Assembly: GCF_000142905.1 (NCBI RefSeq) | Contig: NW_013657660.1 | Coordinates: 173,983-223,654 of the forward strand | DNA length: 49,672 nucleotides | Reading direction: 5' to 3' | Source of the DNA: Thecamonas trahens ATCC 50062 | Lineage: Eukaryota; Apusozoa; Apusomonadida; Apusomonadidae | Shown here: one piece after another, positions 35,163 to 44,194 of the stretch | How the letters are laid out: each line of letters begins with the position of its first letter | How positions within the stretch are numbered: position 1 is the first letter of the stretch | Notes under the pieces: generated by a model | Databases searched by the model: none | Told to the model about the DNA's origin: nothing | Seen by the model: the letters and a program-made list of their open reading frames with translations, nothing else | Position numbers and translations under genes: made by a program

Positions 35163-36629
35163 TCACGCCGAGTTGAGCGTGGGATCAGCCTCGTCGATGA
35201 CGTAGGGGAGGTCGACGGCGACGCCGGAAAAGGCCTCCAGACCCTCGCCGGCGTACGAGACGGCGGGCGCGATCTCAAAGAGCGCGTCGAGCGAGGGTTG
35301 AGCCGAGAGCGCACCGCCGGCGTCAGCAAACCACGAGGCATGGAGCTCGGCAAGCGCCATGCGGGCGGTCTCCGGGCAGTCTGAGCCGGTGCCCGGCGCG
35401 TTCTTGAGCGGCGAAAAGTCGCGGGCGCGCGCGCCCTGGAGGATAGCGAGCGAGTCGCCGGCCGAGGGAAAGACGTCAAAGATGAAGAGCTCGAGCTTGA
35501 TGCCGGTGTTGGAAGTCGGCTTGATCGTCTCCGAGCCGTCGTCCGAGACGTGCGGGATCTTCTTGTGCGCCACGTGGTGGACCATGTCGTGAAGGTAGGT
35601 CGACGCCGTGGCCTTGAGAAAGTCGACGGTGTAAAAGTGGTTGACGATGTTGGCCGCCGAGTACACGAGCGAGCCGTCGTCCGTCCTTTCCTCAGCGAGC
35701 TCCTTGGGAAGCTCCGAGTACTCGAGGACATGTGTGACGCCGTCGCGGAGAGCGAGGACGCCAACCTTCTCGGCCGGTTCGAGCTTGGGGATGACCTTGA
35801 CGCCGACGCCAACGCCTGCGGCAACGCAGTACCCGATGAACACCGGGTCGGCGACCTTGGCGAGACAGTTGTCGACGCAGTACGTGTGGACGTACTTGAC
35901 GCCGCGGGCCTCCATGTCGGCGAGCACGCCGCGCTTGTCGAGCGCCTCGTAGATGCCGCCGTTGCCGTCGGGTGCGCGGGCGAGCTTGCCGGCCGACTCG
36001 AGAATGAGCTTGCCGTCGACGGTCAGGCACGGGAGCGTGCCCTGCTGGAAGAACATGATCTGGTCCTGGGCGAGGCCAAACCACTCGTTGTCAGTAAAGA
36101 AGGCCTGAGTCGGCGCGTCAGTCGGCGCCGAGGTCATGATGTACCACGGGATGACCACCGATCCGGCGGGCTTGCCGGCCTTAGCCGCGGCAAGCGCCTG
36201 GACCTTGGCGATGCGCTCGGCCTGGAGCTGGAAGAGCGACTTGCCCGATGGCGCGCCGATGTCGTAGCATCCCTTGGGCTGCGACGAGCCGAGGCGGGTC
36301 CCCTGCCCGCCGGCAAGCAGGACGGCCGCCACCTCGCCGGCAGCCACGGCGTCAAGCCCGCCAGCCCACCACGTGTCGAGCTGGTCCTTGCCCACAGCAT
36401 CCTCGGCCTCGATAGCATGCAGCGGCGCAATGGCCGACGGATCCGAAAACGTCTCCTCGCACGCCGCCATGGCCCGCGAGTGGAACCGCGCCAGCACATC
36501 CAGATCCACCTCGGCCAGCTCGCCCGCCAGCGCTGCCTGCGCCTCACCATCGAGCGTGTCATAGAACCGCAGGACGTGGGCCTGCCCAGCCGCCTCGAAG
36601 CGGGTGCGAAGCTCAGTGATGTCTGCCAT
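35163..36629 (-). CDS. UAP1: UDP-N-acetylglucosamine pyrophosphorylase
   Basis: Catalyses UTP + GlcNAc-1-phosphate to UDP-GlcNAc + PPi in the cytosol, the last step of the hexosamine pathway that feeds N-glycans, GPI anchors and chitin-like polymers. The start at 36629 (MADITELRTRFEAAG) is chosen over 36812 because the extra residues are read through a CT/GA-repeat leader. Length is 488 aa, as for eukaryotic UAPs. Signatures: AAVLLAGGQGTRLGSSQPKG (nucleotide-binding loop, about 104), FFQQGTLPCLTVDGK, GNGGIYEAL, VHTYCVDNCLAKVADPVFIGY, VYSAANIVNHFYTVDFL, TGIKLELFIFDVFP and RDFSPLKNAPG near the C-terminus. All expected motifs are intact. It is convergent with the coiled-coil gene (57 bases between stops). 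Confidence 0.96.
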   Translation of the reverse strand: MADITELRTRFEAAGQAHVLRFYDTLDGEAQAALAGELAEVDLDVLARFHSRAMAACEETFSDPSAIAPLHAIEAEDAVGKDQLDTWWAGGLDAVAAGEVAAVLLAGGQGTRLGSSQPKGCYDIGAPSGKSLFQLQAERIAKVQALAAAKAGKPAGSVVIPWYIMTSAPTDAPTQAFFTDNEWFGLAQDQIMFFQQGTLPCLTVDGKLILESAGKLARAPDGNGGIYEALDKRGVLADMEARGVKYVHTYCVDNCLAKVADPVFIGYCVAAGVGVGVKVIPKLEPAEKVGVLALRDGVTHVLEYSELPKELAEERTDDGSLVYSAANIVNHFYTVDFLKATASTYLHDMVHHVAHKKIPHVSDDGSETIKPTSNTGIKLELFIFDVFPSAGDSLAILQGARARDFSPLKNAPGTGSDCPETARMALAELHASWFADAGGALSAQPSLDALFEIAPAVSYAGEGLEAFSGVAVDLPYVIDEADPTLNSA

Positions 36630-36857
36630 GCTGTTCGTGCGTGTGTTGCGAAGAGAGGAGGGAGAGGAGGGGAGAGAGAGAGAGGAGTGTCTGTACCAGC
36701 ACCAGCTACTCTTTGCTGCCTCTCCCTCTCTCTCTCTCCGCTGTTCTGTCTGGCTGCGGGGAAACCCGAATTTGTTCGGTCGCTCCCTCCCCTCCCCCTC
36801 CCGCCAGCCCACACAATCACGCGAGACAATTTTGTTCGGTGGAGAGCCGCGGGGGGA
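36630..36857. other. spacer with GA/CT-rich leader
   Basis: The 228 bases between UAP1 and the 3' end of the kinase-receiver gene contain purine runs (about 36652-36686) and a CT repeat (about 36719-36742). Both genes are on the minus strand, so this is the UAP1 promoter and leader plus the upstream gene's 3' end. A 10-base sequence, TTTTGTTCGG, occurs twice in variant form (around 36771 and 36830). Confidence 0.45.
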
Positions 36858-37356
36858 CTAGGATGCCGGGCCGACAAGAGCGGCGACCGTGTCAAACAGA
36901 GTCGACGCTTCGATGGGCTTGGAGATGAGGGCATCCATCTGGAGAACAGCCTTGAGCGTCTTGGGCAGGTTGAAGCCATTGACGTCGGCCGAAGTGAAGA
37001 TGAGCTTGACACCCTTGAGCGCCGGGTTGCAGCGGACAGTGAGGGCGAGGCCAAGGCCCGAGATAGAGTGGACAAAGGCGTGATCGCCCATGGCCGGGAA
37101 CTTTTCGTCGATGCAGAAGAGATCAAAGGCGGCGCCGGTGGCAAGAGCGGCCGAGGCGTCGGGCGGGGCGAGAGCCCGGACCACGGTGGCGCCAAACGAC
37201 TCGAACGCGTCCGAGGTGGCGGCCAGTGACGCTTCGTTGGCGTCGGCGACAAGGACGCGGAAGACAGCGCGGCCCCAGTCGGCGATGGACGGGCCCGATG
37301 CCGACGCCGACGCCGAAGTCGGCGCCGCGGTCGACTCTGGCGCTCCGCGGGCCTCG

Positions 37357-37387
<31 letters not shown>

Positions 37388-38507
37388 CAGAGTCTGTGCC
37401 CGAGCCCGTGCCAGAGCCAGAGGTGACGGGCGTGACGGCCTTGGAGCCGTGGGCCGAGCTGGGCGCCGAAGACGGCGTCGCGGGTTCGGCCAACACCGGC
37501 CCGGCCGACGGCAGCGGGACTGTGCCGACATCGTCGACGTCGCGGACAAACTCGTGCTCGAGCAGCTCGTGGACTGAGGGGCGCTCGTCCGGGTTGATCA
37601 TGAGGCAGCGCGAGAGAAAGTCTTGCGCGGCAGGCGAGATGTTGGTGGGGATGGCGACGGGCGTCTCGCGGTCCCAGTGCCTCACCAACGCCGCAAAGTT
37701 CTTGAGGTGCGGGTTGGGCGGCTTGCCCGAGAGCATCTCCAGCACTGTTGCGCCGAACGAGTAGATATCCGACTTCATGCCGTAGCCCTTTTCCAGCACC
37801 ACCTCGGGCGCCATCCACAGCGGGGTGCCCGTCACGGTGCCCGACATGTTCTCGCCCTGCGTCAGCTCTTCGATCTCCTTGGAAGCGCCAAAGTCCGAGA
37901 GCTTGACAATGCCGTCGTTCGAGACAAGCACGTTGGCGCCCTTGATGTCGCGGTGCAGAATGTTGCACGAGTGCAGGTACGCGAGCCCCGTGAGGATCTG
38001 CCGCGCGTACACCTTCGTCAGGTCCTCCGGGAACGGGCCAAACTTGGAGAGCATTGACTCGACGGACCCGCCGGGCACATACTCCATAAACACAAACAGC
38101 ACGTTGTCCTGAAAGTCCGTCCCCAGATACTTGACCACGTGCGGATGGTCGAGCTTGGACAGCAGCCGCACCTCCTTGATCACGTTGTTCACCCGCGACT
38201 TGTGCTCTGAAATGAGAATCTCCTTCACCGCCATCAGCTCGCCCGTATCGAGATGCAACCCGAGATAGACCGAACAGAACGCGCCCTGGCCCAGCAAGTT
38301 GCCCTTCCGCCACCGGACCTTGGACACCGCCGTGAGGCCTGCAGAGCCCGACGCGCCTGCCGCGGCGGCTGCCTCGACCCCGCCCGTCTCCTTGGTCTCG
38401 TCGTCCTTGGCCTTGCGCTTCGACTTGGACTTGTGCTTGCTCTTCTCCTTCTCGCCATGGTGCTTGCTCTTCTTATGCTTCCGCTTCTTCTTCTCCTTCT
38501 CTTTCTC
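36858..38507 (-). CDS. MAPKKK-like kinase fused to response-regulator receiver domain
   Basis: Residues are counted from the GTG codon at 38327; the frame stays open 60 codons further upstream and encodes a Lys-rich segment (KKKRKHKKSKHHGEKEK). At 38508 an in-frame TAG sits in a splice-acceptor-like context (GAAATAG), so the true start is probably in an upstream exon. The kinase domain (about 5-261) is STE11/MEKK-like: GQGAFCSV, MAVKEI (K35), MEYVPGGSVESML, LHRDIKGANVLV, LSDFGASKEIEEL, TVTGTPLWMAPEVV and SDIYSFGATVLEML. A linker rich in GSGSG (about 270-350) leads to a receiver domain (355-487): FRVLVADANEAS, phospho-acceptor D407 in LFCIDEKFPAMGD, S446 in IFTSADVN and K470 in ALISKPIEAS. In yeast the receiver protein Ssk1 activates the separate MAPKKK Ssk2; here both would be one chain. 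Confidence 0.88.
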
Positions 38508-38558
38508 CTATTTCCCACCGCACACACACACACACACACCAGCCACGCACCACAACGA

Positions 38559-38606
38559 GTCAGCCACACAGTCAGCCACACAGTCAGCCACACAGTCAGC
38601 CACACC
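38559..38606. repeat. 12-bp tandem repeat, four units
   Basis: Four copies of GTCAGCCACACA (the last with a terminal C) follow a CA dinucleotide run at 38521-38539. They lie upstream of the kinase-receiver gene's lysine-rich exon, possibly within its first intron. Confidence 0.95.
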
Positions 38607-39101
38607 CACCACTGCCGCCCGCCCATAACCGGCTCTGGAGCAACCCCTCCCCTTCCCCTATGCTCCCATCCCACCATCCATACTCCTACTCCCCACCATG
38701 CCCGCATCCACACCCACTCCCCCCTCCCTCCCACACCCACGCCCTCCCACACCCACGCCCTCCCCCAGCCAAGCCCAGCCGAGCCCAGCTCCAAAAAAGG
38801 CCTCCCAGTCTTCCCGCTGCTCGCCCCCCCCCCCTTACGTTTCCCGCCCCCTTCCTCCCTTGCACCCCCCCCCCCCCCTCCTCCTGCTCCACTGGCCCAT
38901 CGAGCACCTTACCATCCTGCTCCTGCTCCTGCCCCTGAGCACCGTTGACGAGAGGTGCTGGCCGTACCCTTTCCCTGCTCCACACCCGCGCCCGCCTCGG
39001 AAGAAGGCCCCGTGCCGATCGATCACTCGGCATGCTGCCAGGCCGACCACTGCCACCACTGCACCACCGCCCCCACCCCCAACACACACACACACACACA
39101 C

Positions 39102-39121
39102 ATATATATATTTTATATATA
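39102..39121 (+). promoter_or_regulatory. TATA-like AT-rich element before WD40 gene
   Basis: A 20-base run of only A and T (TATATATATTTTATATATA-like), the most AT-rich stretch of the window, lies 16 bases upstream of the ATG at 39138 and follows an AC repeat. The distance to the start codon is short for a classical TATA box unless the leader is minimal. Confidence 0.35.
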
Positions 39122-39137
39122 CCTCTCTCCCTCTCTC

Positions 39138-40814
39138 ATGGAGGCCTTGCAAACACGCAAGCGCCGCAGGGAGGAGCTTGGTCCGTCGGCCACGCCGTCA
39201 GCAGGCTCGTCGCCCTCGCCACGGACCTCGTCACAGGCCTCGCCCTCGCACCCAGCCGCGGCACGCCCTGTCAAGCGCGCGTGTCTGCTCCCGCAGTGGA
39301 AGCCAGGGTCAGTGGCACGAGCTGCAGTCGCTGCATCACCTCGAGCTACGGCGGCTAAGGTCCGTGTGCTGGTCGGCGAGGCAGTGGATGAGGTGCTGGC
39401 CATTGGCGAGACGGTCGTTCTGCCGGAGACGTCCGCCGGCCGCGGAGCAGCAGGCGCCACGGGCGGGCCGGTCCTCGGCCTCGCCTGGGCACCGCTGGAA
39501 CCGGTAGTGGTGGCTGCAGTGGCGCCCGGAGGACTGGATCCGCCGGACGCGCCGATGAGTGCAGCCGCCAGCGCCGGCGCAGAGCTGCAGCTGTGGCGGG
39601 TGGGTGCGGTGAGCGCGAGCGGGGCCGAGAGCCTGGCGTGGGAGGCGACGGTGACGGTCGGCGGTGGCCCTGTCCGCGTCCTGGCGTTCTGCCCGTGTTC
39701 GGCCGGGCCGGGGCGGCTAGGTGTGCTGGCGACGGCGGGGAGCGATGGGCGGGTGAGGTTGTATGTGCTCCCGACAGGGCTCACTGGCGAGGCCGCCCTC
39801 GAGCCGCTGGTGGAGATTGCGGTCGACGGTGTGGCGTTTACGTGTGTGGCATGGAGCGCGGCGTCGCTGTCACTGGCGCTGCTGGCGCTGGGTGGGACGG
39901 ACGGACGGATCTACGTGTACCAGATTCAGTCACTGTCCGAGGCTGCGGCGGCCGAGCCGCTGGTGGTCCTGCCCGGGCACGCGCAGGCAGTGATGGACCT
40001 CGACTGGGCGCCGCTGCAGTCGCCCGGCCTTGTAGCTGCGCGGTCGTTCCGATCTGGCGCACCGCTCCTAGCGTCGGCCGGATGGGATGGCGCCGTCAAG
40101 GTCTGGTCGCTGGCTGCGCCGCTGGAGGCGGCAGCGGTTGTGCAGCTCTCGTCGGTTCCCATCCGGACCATGCACTGGCTTCCTGTGGTCCCGCCCAAGG
40201 CGAGCGGGGGCCGGGGGGCGGCAGCGGTGGCCGACGAGAGCATCGCCACGCTGCGGACTCAGATGCGGCTGAAGGATACATTTCTCTCGGGCGCCGGGCG
40301 GCACTTTGTGCCCGGCATGGCGGCGCAGCTGTCCGAGGCCTCGTCGCTGGGAATGGCGTCGCCGCTGCTGGTGGGCATAGAGAACGGATCCGTTCTCCTT
40401 GTTCACCTCGACTTTAGCGCCAAGAACTGGTCGCGCCAGTACAAGCACGATGCCGCTCTTGCCGAGCTGGCGGTCTCCGACGATGGCCTTGTGATGGCGC
40501 TGGCCGACTTTCGTGGGCGGACGGCGACGGTGGCGGGCGCGACGGCCGAGTCGGCCCGCGGCTGCGTCGCACATCACGCTATCGCGAGCATTGTCGACAC
40601 CGCCAGCAACTCTGTCCGCCTCGTCACTGGAGCCGCCGTCGCCCGCCTTTCCGTCCCGCTGCCTCCAACCCCGATCTCCGTCGCCGAGTCTGCCAAATCG
40701 GTCGCCTTTGCCCCGACAGACCCGGACCAGCTCGGCGAGCCTCTGGCCGGGCACATGCTTGCCTCTGGCCTCGGTGCTGGCCTTCTTGTCATCCAGTGGC
40801 TGGCGCTGCCGTAA
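39138..40814 (+). CDS. WD40 protein, TFIIIC subunit (GTF3C2/Tfc6)-like
   Basis: 558 aa from MEALQTRKRRREELG at 39138; the upstream in-frame ATG at 38955 would translate the AC/TATA repeat leader and is rejected. The N-terminus is basic and Ser/Pro-rich with KRRR and RPVKRACLLPQW (nuclear-localisation-like). From about 100 onward there are WD40-type blades: GPVLGLAWAPLEP, AELQLWRVG, LGVLATAGSDGRVRLYVLP, LLALGGTDGRIYVYQIQ, VMDLDWAPL, LLASAGWDGAVKVWSL and MALADFRGRTATVAG. The phrase LGVLATAGSDGRVRLYVLP and the overall arrangement resemble the WD40 domain of TFIIIC's GTF3C2/Tfc6 subunit, which helps recruit RNA polymerase III to tRNA genes. Assignment within the WD40 superfamily is tentative. Confidence 0.75.
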   Translation: MEALQTRKRRREELGPSATPSAGSSPSPRTSSQASPSHPAAARPVKRACLLPQWKPGSVARAAVAASPRATAAKVRVLVGEAVDEVLAIGETVVLPETSAGRGAAGATGGPVLGLAWAPLEPVVVAAVAPGGLDPPDAPMSAAASAGAELQLWRVGAVSASGAESLAWEATVTVGGGPVRVLAFCPCSAGPGRLGVLATAGSDGRVRLYVLPTGLTGEAALEPLVEIAVDGVAFTCVAWSAASLSLALLALGGTDGRIYVYQIQSLSEAAAAEPLVVLPGHAQAVMDLDWAPLQSPGLVAARSFRSGAPLLASAGWDGAVKVWSLAAPLEAAAVVQLSSVPIRTMHWLPVVPPKASGGRGAAAVADESIATLRTQMRLKDTFLSGAGRHFVPGMAAQLSEASSLGMASPLLVGIENGSVLLVHLDFSAKNWSRQYKHDAALAELAVSDDGLVMALADFRGRTATVAGATAESARGCVAHHAIASIVDTASNSVRLVTGAAVARLSVPLPPTPISVAESAKSVAFAPTDPDQLGEPLAGHMLASGLGAGLLVIQWLALP

Positions 40815-41012
40815 TTGACCGTCTTGGCCACATCATGAACAAACTCCCGGCCGATGTCTCTCTCTCTCTCTCCCCTCTCTCTCTGTGGCTGACGACCGGT
40901 TGAGCGACCAGCAGAGTGGTGGAGCAGGGCGAGCAAGAGCTTCGCTACGGCCAGGAGGGAAGGGGGCGGGACAGACGGCCTCAACCACACCCATCTCCAA
41001 TACTACCCCACT
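40815..41012. other. spacer with TC-repeat leader
   Basis: 198 bases between the WD40 gene and the acyl-CoA dehydrogenase gene. It contains a TC repeat (about 40856-40882) and the likely promoter and 5' leader of the dehydrogenase, ending in a CA/CC-rich stretch before the ATG at 41013. No small gene was seen. Confidence 0.5.
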
Positions 41013-42448
41013 ATGTTCCGGAGCCTCACCTCGACTGCTGCGCCGTCTGTGGCTGCTGCCACCGGCCAGGCCGCCCGCGGCTTTGCCGCAGCTGCCGCCG
41101 CCCGCCTCGACTTTGCTCTCTCCGAGGAGCAGCGGGCGCTGGACGACATGTCCAAGCAGTTTGCCCGCGAGGTCATCATCCCCGTGGCCGCCGAGCACGA
41201 CCAGACCGGCGAGTACCCGTGGGAGGTTGTACGTTGGTGAAGGAAGGGGGGAGGGGGAGGGGGGGGGAGGGGGAGGGGGAGGGGGGGGGGGAGGAGAGGG
41301 AGACTCACTCTGCCGAAAACCAATGCGCAAACCGCCTCTGCCTGGCAATAACGCGACACACATATGCACCGCACGACCGCTGCGTGTCACAGATCAAGCA
41401 GGCGCACGCGCTCGGTCTGATGAACCCGCACATTCCCGAGGCGTACGGCGGGCTTGGGCTCGGCGGCGTCGAGTCGTGCATCATTGCCGAGAACTTGGCG
41501 TACGGGTGCTCCGGCATCGGAACCGCCATCGAGGGCCCGGCGCTGGCCGAGGCGCCGATCATTGTGGGTGCGTCCGACGAGCAGAAGAAGAAGTACCTCG
41601 GCCGGATGACTGAGGAGCCGCTCATTGCCTCGTTTGCGGTGACTGAGCCCGGCGCAGGCTCGGATGTGGCCGGCGCCAAGACGACTGCGGTGAAGAAGGG
41701 TGACGACTGGGTCATCAACGGCTCCAAGATGTGGATCACCGGCGCCGGGCACGCCAACTGGATCTTTGTCCTCGCCCGTACCGATGCCAACGCCCGGACC
41801 GGTGCGGCCTTTACCGGCTTTATTGTCGATGGCGACACGCCTGGTGTCAACGTCGGCCGCAAGGAGGTGAACGTGGGCCAGCGCGCGTCGGACACCCGCG
41901 GCATCACCTTTGAGGACGTTGTCGTGCCTGACGCCAACCGCGTCGGCGCCGAGGGTTACGGCTTCAAGCTCGCCATGGCCGCCTTTGACATCACCCGCCC
42001 CGAGGTTGCATCGGGCGCGGTCGGCCTCGCTGACCGTGCCAAGGACGAGGCGCTTGCGTACTCGCTCGAGCGCAAGACCTTTGGCACCGAGATCTTCAAC
42101 CACCAGGACGTCGCCTTCCGCATCGCCGACCTCGAGACCGGCGTCCAGCTCGGTCGCCTCATGGCCCGCCGCGCTGCCTGGGAGCTCGACCAGGGCCGCC
42201 CCTCGACCTACTACGCCTCCATGGCCAAGCGCCACGCCGGTGACCACGCCATGCACGCCGCATGCGAGGCTTGCTACATCTTTGGTGGCAACGGCTTCAA
42301 CACCGAGTACCCCGTCGAGAAGCTCATGCGCGACGCCCGCATCTACTCCATCTACGAGGGCACCTCGGGCATCCAGCGGCTCAACGTCTCGCGCCTCATG
42401 CGCCGCGCTTTTGAGGCCGGTGCCAACCCCGGCGGCCCTGATGCCTAA
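41013..42448 (+). CDS. ACADM: medium-chain acyl-CoA dehydrogenase, mitochondrial (2 exons)
   Basis: Flavoenzyme of mitochondrial beta-oxidation that makes trans-2-enoyl-CoA and passes electrons to ETF. Exons 41013-41228 and 41393-42448 join to 423 aa, against about 421 in the animal enzyme. [24 protein letters not shown] is an apparent transit peptide. Matches run along the whole length: [66 protein letters not shown] (FAD/substrate), [44 protein letters not shown] and [18 protein letters not shown]. The catalytic glutamate lies in [10 protein letters not shown], the position used by MCAD rather than by isovaleryl- or long-chain-type enzymes. The intron is phase 0. The gene runs in the same direction as its three neighbours, but no operon is implied. 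Confidence 0.96.
41229..41392 (+). other. spliceosomal intron in ACADM
   Basis: A 164-base intron with a 5' site GTACGT and a 3' site TGTCACAG, phase 0. Joining the flanks restores the conserved dehydrogenase sequence ([16 protein letters not shown]). It contains a G-rich block (about 41248-41294) that meets the quadruplex pattern. Confidence 0.93.
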
Positions 42449-42731
42449 CTCCCTCCTGCCCACCCGTACACCCATCATTCATCAGTACACGCAGCACACG
42501 CAGCACACGCAGCACACGCAGTACTCGCATCGGTCACCCGAAAACTCGGCCGCCTCTCCAGGTCCGAGTGGCAACCAGCCGCCGCCACCGCAGCCTTCCA
42601 TTCTTTCCCAGCTGCCCACCCTCTCGCCACCACTTCACCCACCACCACCACACACACACGCACACACACGCACACACTCTCTCTCTCTCTCTCTCTCTCT
42701 CTCGTGCGCACACACACATCAAATACACACC
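42449..42731. other. spacer with CA and CT repeats (CSN4 leader)
   Basis: 283 bases. CACGCAG-type repeats follow the ACADM stop (about 42485-42525). Then come CA (about 42649-42677) and CT (about 42677-42702) dinucleotide runs just before the CSN4 ATG at 42732. No gene was seen. Confidence 0.6.
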
Positions 42732-43979
42732 ATGGCATCCACAGAGTCCAGGCTCCTCGCTACCGGCGGCGACACCGAAGCCTGTGCCGCCATTCTCCGC
42801 GACGCCGTCGCCGCCTCGGACGCCACCGCCCTGCACACCTTCATCGACTTCAGTAAGCCCATCGCCATGTCCCCATCCCTACCCCTACCCCATCCTACCC
42901 CTACCTCCTACCCCTCCACACTCACATCCCTCTCTCTCTCTCTCTCTCCAGTGACGTCGAACGACCGCCCGCCGGTGGTCCGGATCAACCTGGTCACAGT
43001 CTTCTCCAACGAGCTGGGTAAGGTCACCGACCGCCAGGTCCACGAGGCGGTGGCGAGTGCAGCACACGGCAAGCTGGCTGGGCAAGAGTCGTTTGTGGAG
43101 CAGCTGGGCAAGATCGCCAAGGACATGGCTGACCGGCTGCAGGCTGCAGAGCTGTGGAAGGAGACGGCGGTTTGGCTGGCCCGGGTGCCTATGGAGCGCA
43201 TGCCTGCTGGCGACCGCTTTGTGCTCAACGTCAAGATTGCGCAGGTGTACCTGCAGATTCCCGACTCGATCTCGGCCGGCGCGTACCTCAATCGGGCGCT
43301 CAAGGACCAGGCGGCGTGCAAGGACGAGCAGTACTCGACCCTGTTCAACGTGTGCCGGGCGCAGGTCCTCGACTACTCGGGCCAGTTCTACAAGGCTTTC
43401 AAGATGTACTACGACCTCTCGTGCCGGGGCCTCCTTGCCGAGGAGAAGATCCACTGCCTCCGCATGTCGGTCATTTGCGCCGTGCTGGCCAAGGCCGGGC
43501 CCATGCGCTCGCGCGCGCTCGCGCTTATCTACAAGGACGAGCGCGCCAAGACCCTCGACTGCTTTTCCATTCTGGAGAAGATGTACCTACGCCGCATCCT
43601 GCGCCCCGAGGAGATCGAGGCATTCAAGGCCCAGCTCTCGCCGCACCACATCGCCAAGGGCCACGACGGCTCCACCATTCTCGAGCGCGCCGTCCGTGAG
43701 CACAACGTCCAGGCCGTCGCCGGCCTCTATACCACCATCGCCTTTGCCCAGCTCGGCGCCATCCTCAACATCACGCCCGAGGATGCCGAAGAAATCGTCG
43801 CTGAACTCATTTCGCGCGGCTCACTCTCGGGCTCCATCGACCAGGCCGCTGGCTTTGCCTCGTTCTCCTCCGACTCGGCCCTCGACACCTGGGACTCGAG
43901 CATTGCCGCCATCTGCCAGGACGTTAACGCCATCATTGCCCCCATCGCTGAGCGTTTCCCCGAGTTCATCGAGTCATAA
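42732..43979 (+). CDS. CSN4: COP9 signalosome subunit 4 (2 exons)
   Basis: PCI-domain subunit of the COP9 signalosome, which removes NEDD8 from cullins. Exons 42732-42852 and 42952-43979 (phase 1) join to 382 aa, slightly shorter than animal CSN4 (about 406). Conserved stretches include FVEQLGKIAKDMADRLQAAELWKETA, VYLQIPDSISAGAYLNRA, RAQVLDYSGQFYKAFKMYYDLS, ALIYKDERAKTLDCFSILEKMYLRRIL, LSPHHIAKGHDGSTILERAVREHNV and LYTTIAFAQLGAILNITPEDAEEI (PCI winged helix). The last part reads SGSIDQAAGF ... LDTWDSSIAAICQDVN. The proteasome lid paralogue Rpn5 is less similar at KDERAKTLDCFSILEKMY, so CSN4 is preferred. Confidence 0.94.
   Translation: MASTESRLLATGGDTEACAAILRDAVAASDATALHTFIDFSKPIAMSPSLPLPHPTPTSYPSTLTSLSLSLSPVTSNDRPPVVRINLVTVFSNELGKVTDRQVHEAVASAAHGKLAGQESFVEQLGKIAKDMADRLQAAELWKETAVWLARVPMERMPAGDRFVLNVKIAQVYLQIPDSISAGAYLNRALKDQAACKDEQYSTLFNVCRAQVLDYSGQFYKAFKMYYDLSCRGLLAEEKIHCLRMSVICAVLAKAGPMRSRALALIYKDERAKTLDCFSILEKMYLRRILRPEEIEAFKAQLSPHHIAKGHDGSTILERAVREHNVQAVAGLYTTIAFAQLGAILNITPEDAEEIVAELISRGSLSGSIDQAAGFASFSSDSALDTWDSSIAAICQDVNAIIAPIAERFPEFIES
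42853..42951 (+). other. spliceosomal intron in CSN4
   Basis: A 99-base phase-1 intron with the 5' site GTAAGC and a long CT-repeat polypyrimidine tract ending CTCTCCAG. Splicing gives HTFIDF-MTSNDRPPVV in frame with the rest of CSN4. Confidence 0.93.
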
Positions 43980-44194
43980 GCCCAAAACCGACGCACCAAT
44001 CCCCACCGATCACCCTCCATCATCATCGCCTGCCCCCCCCCCACCCCCTCGCCCCGCTGTCGATCGTACTGCAGGTCGCAAGCGCCCACACTTCGGCCAC
44101 CTCCCCCCACCACCACTCCAGCCCACGCCATCCCATCACCCCCACCCACCCCACCACCCACCACCCACCCCTTCAACCCCACGTCTCAATACAC
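43980..44194. other. spacer, C-rich leader of the ankyrin-DHHC gene
   Basis: 215 bases of C/A/T-rich sequence with CCCACC blocks up to the ATG at 44195. It holds the 3' end of CSN4 and the promoter and leader of the next gene. No other feature was seen. Confidence 0.5.

Larger units (their letters stand above)
38508..39137. other. divergent intergenic region rich in simple repeats
   Basis: 630 bases with no supported ORF, though a 5' exon of the kinase-receiver gene may lie here. It holds a CA repeat (38521-38539), four 12-bp units (38559-38606), CCCACACC-rich blocks (about 38690-38770), a C run (about 38865-38878), an AC repeat (39082-39101) and an AT-rich TATA-like segment (39102-39121). 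Confidence 0.55.

Noticed and set aside
35550..37229. 559-aa plus-strand ORF across UAP1 and kinase gene
   Set aside because: Antisense of two well-supported genes and runs through the spacer. No domain of its own.
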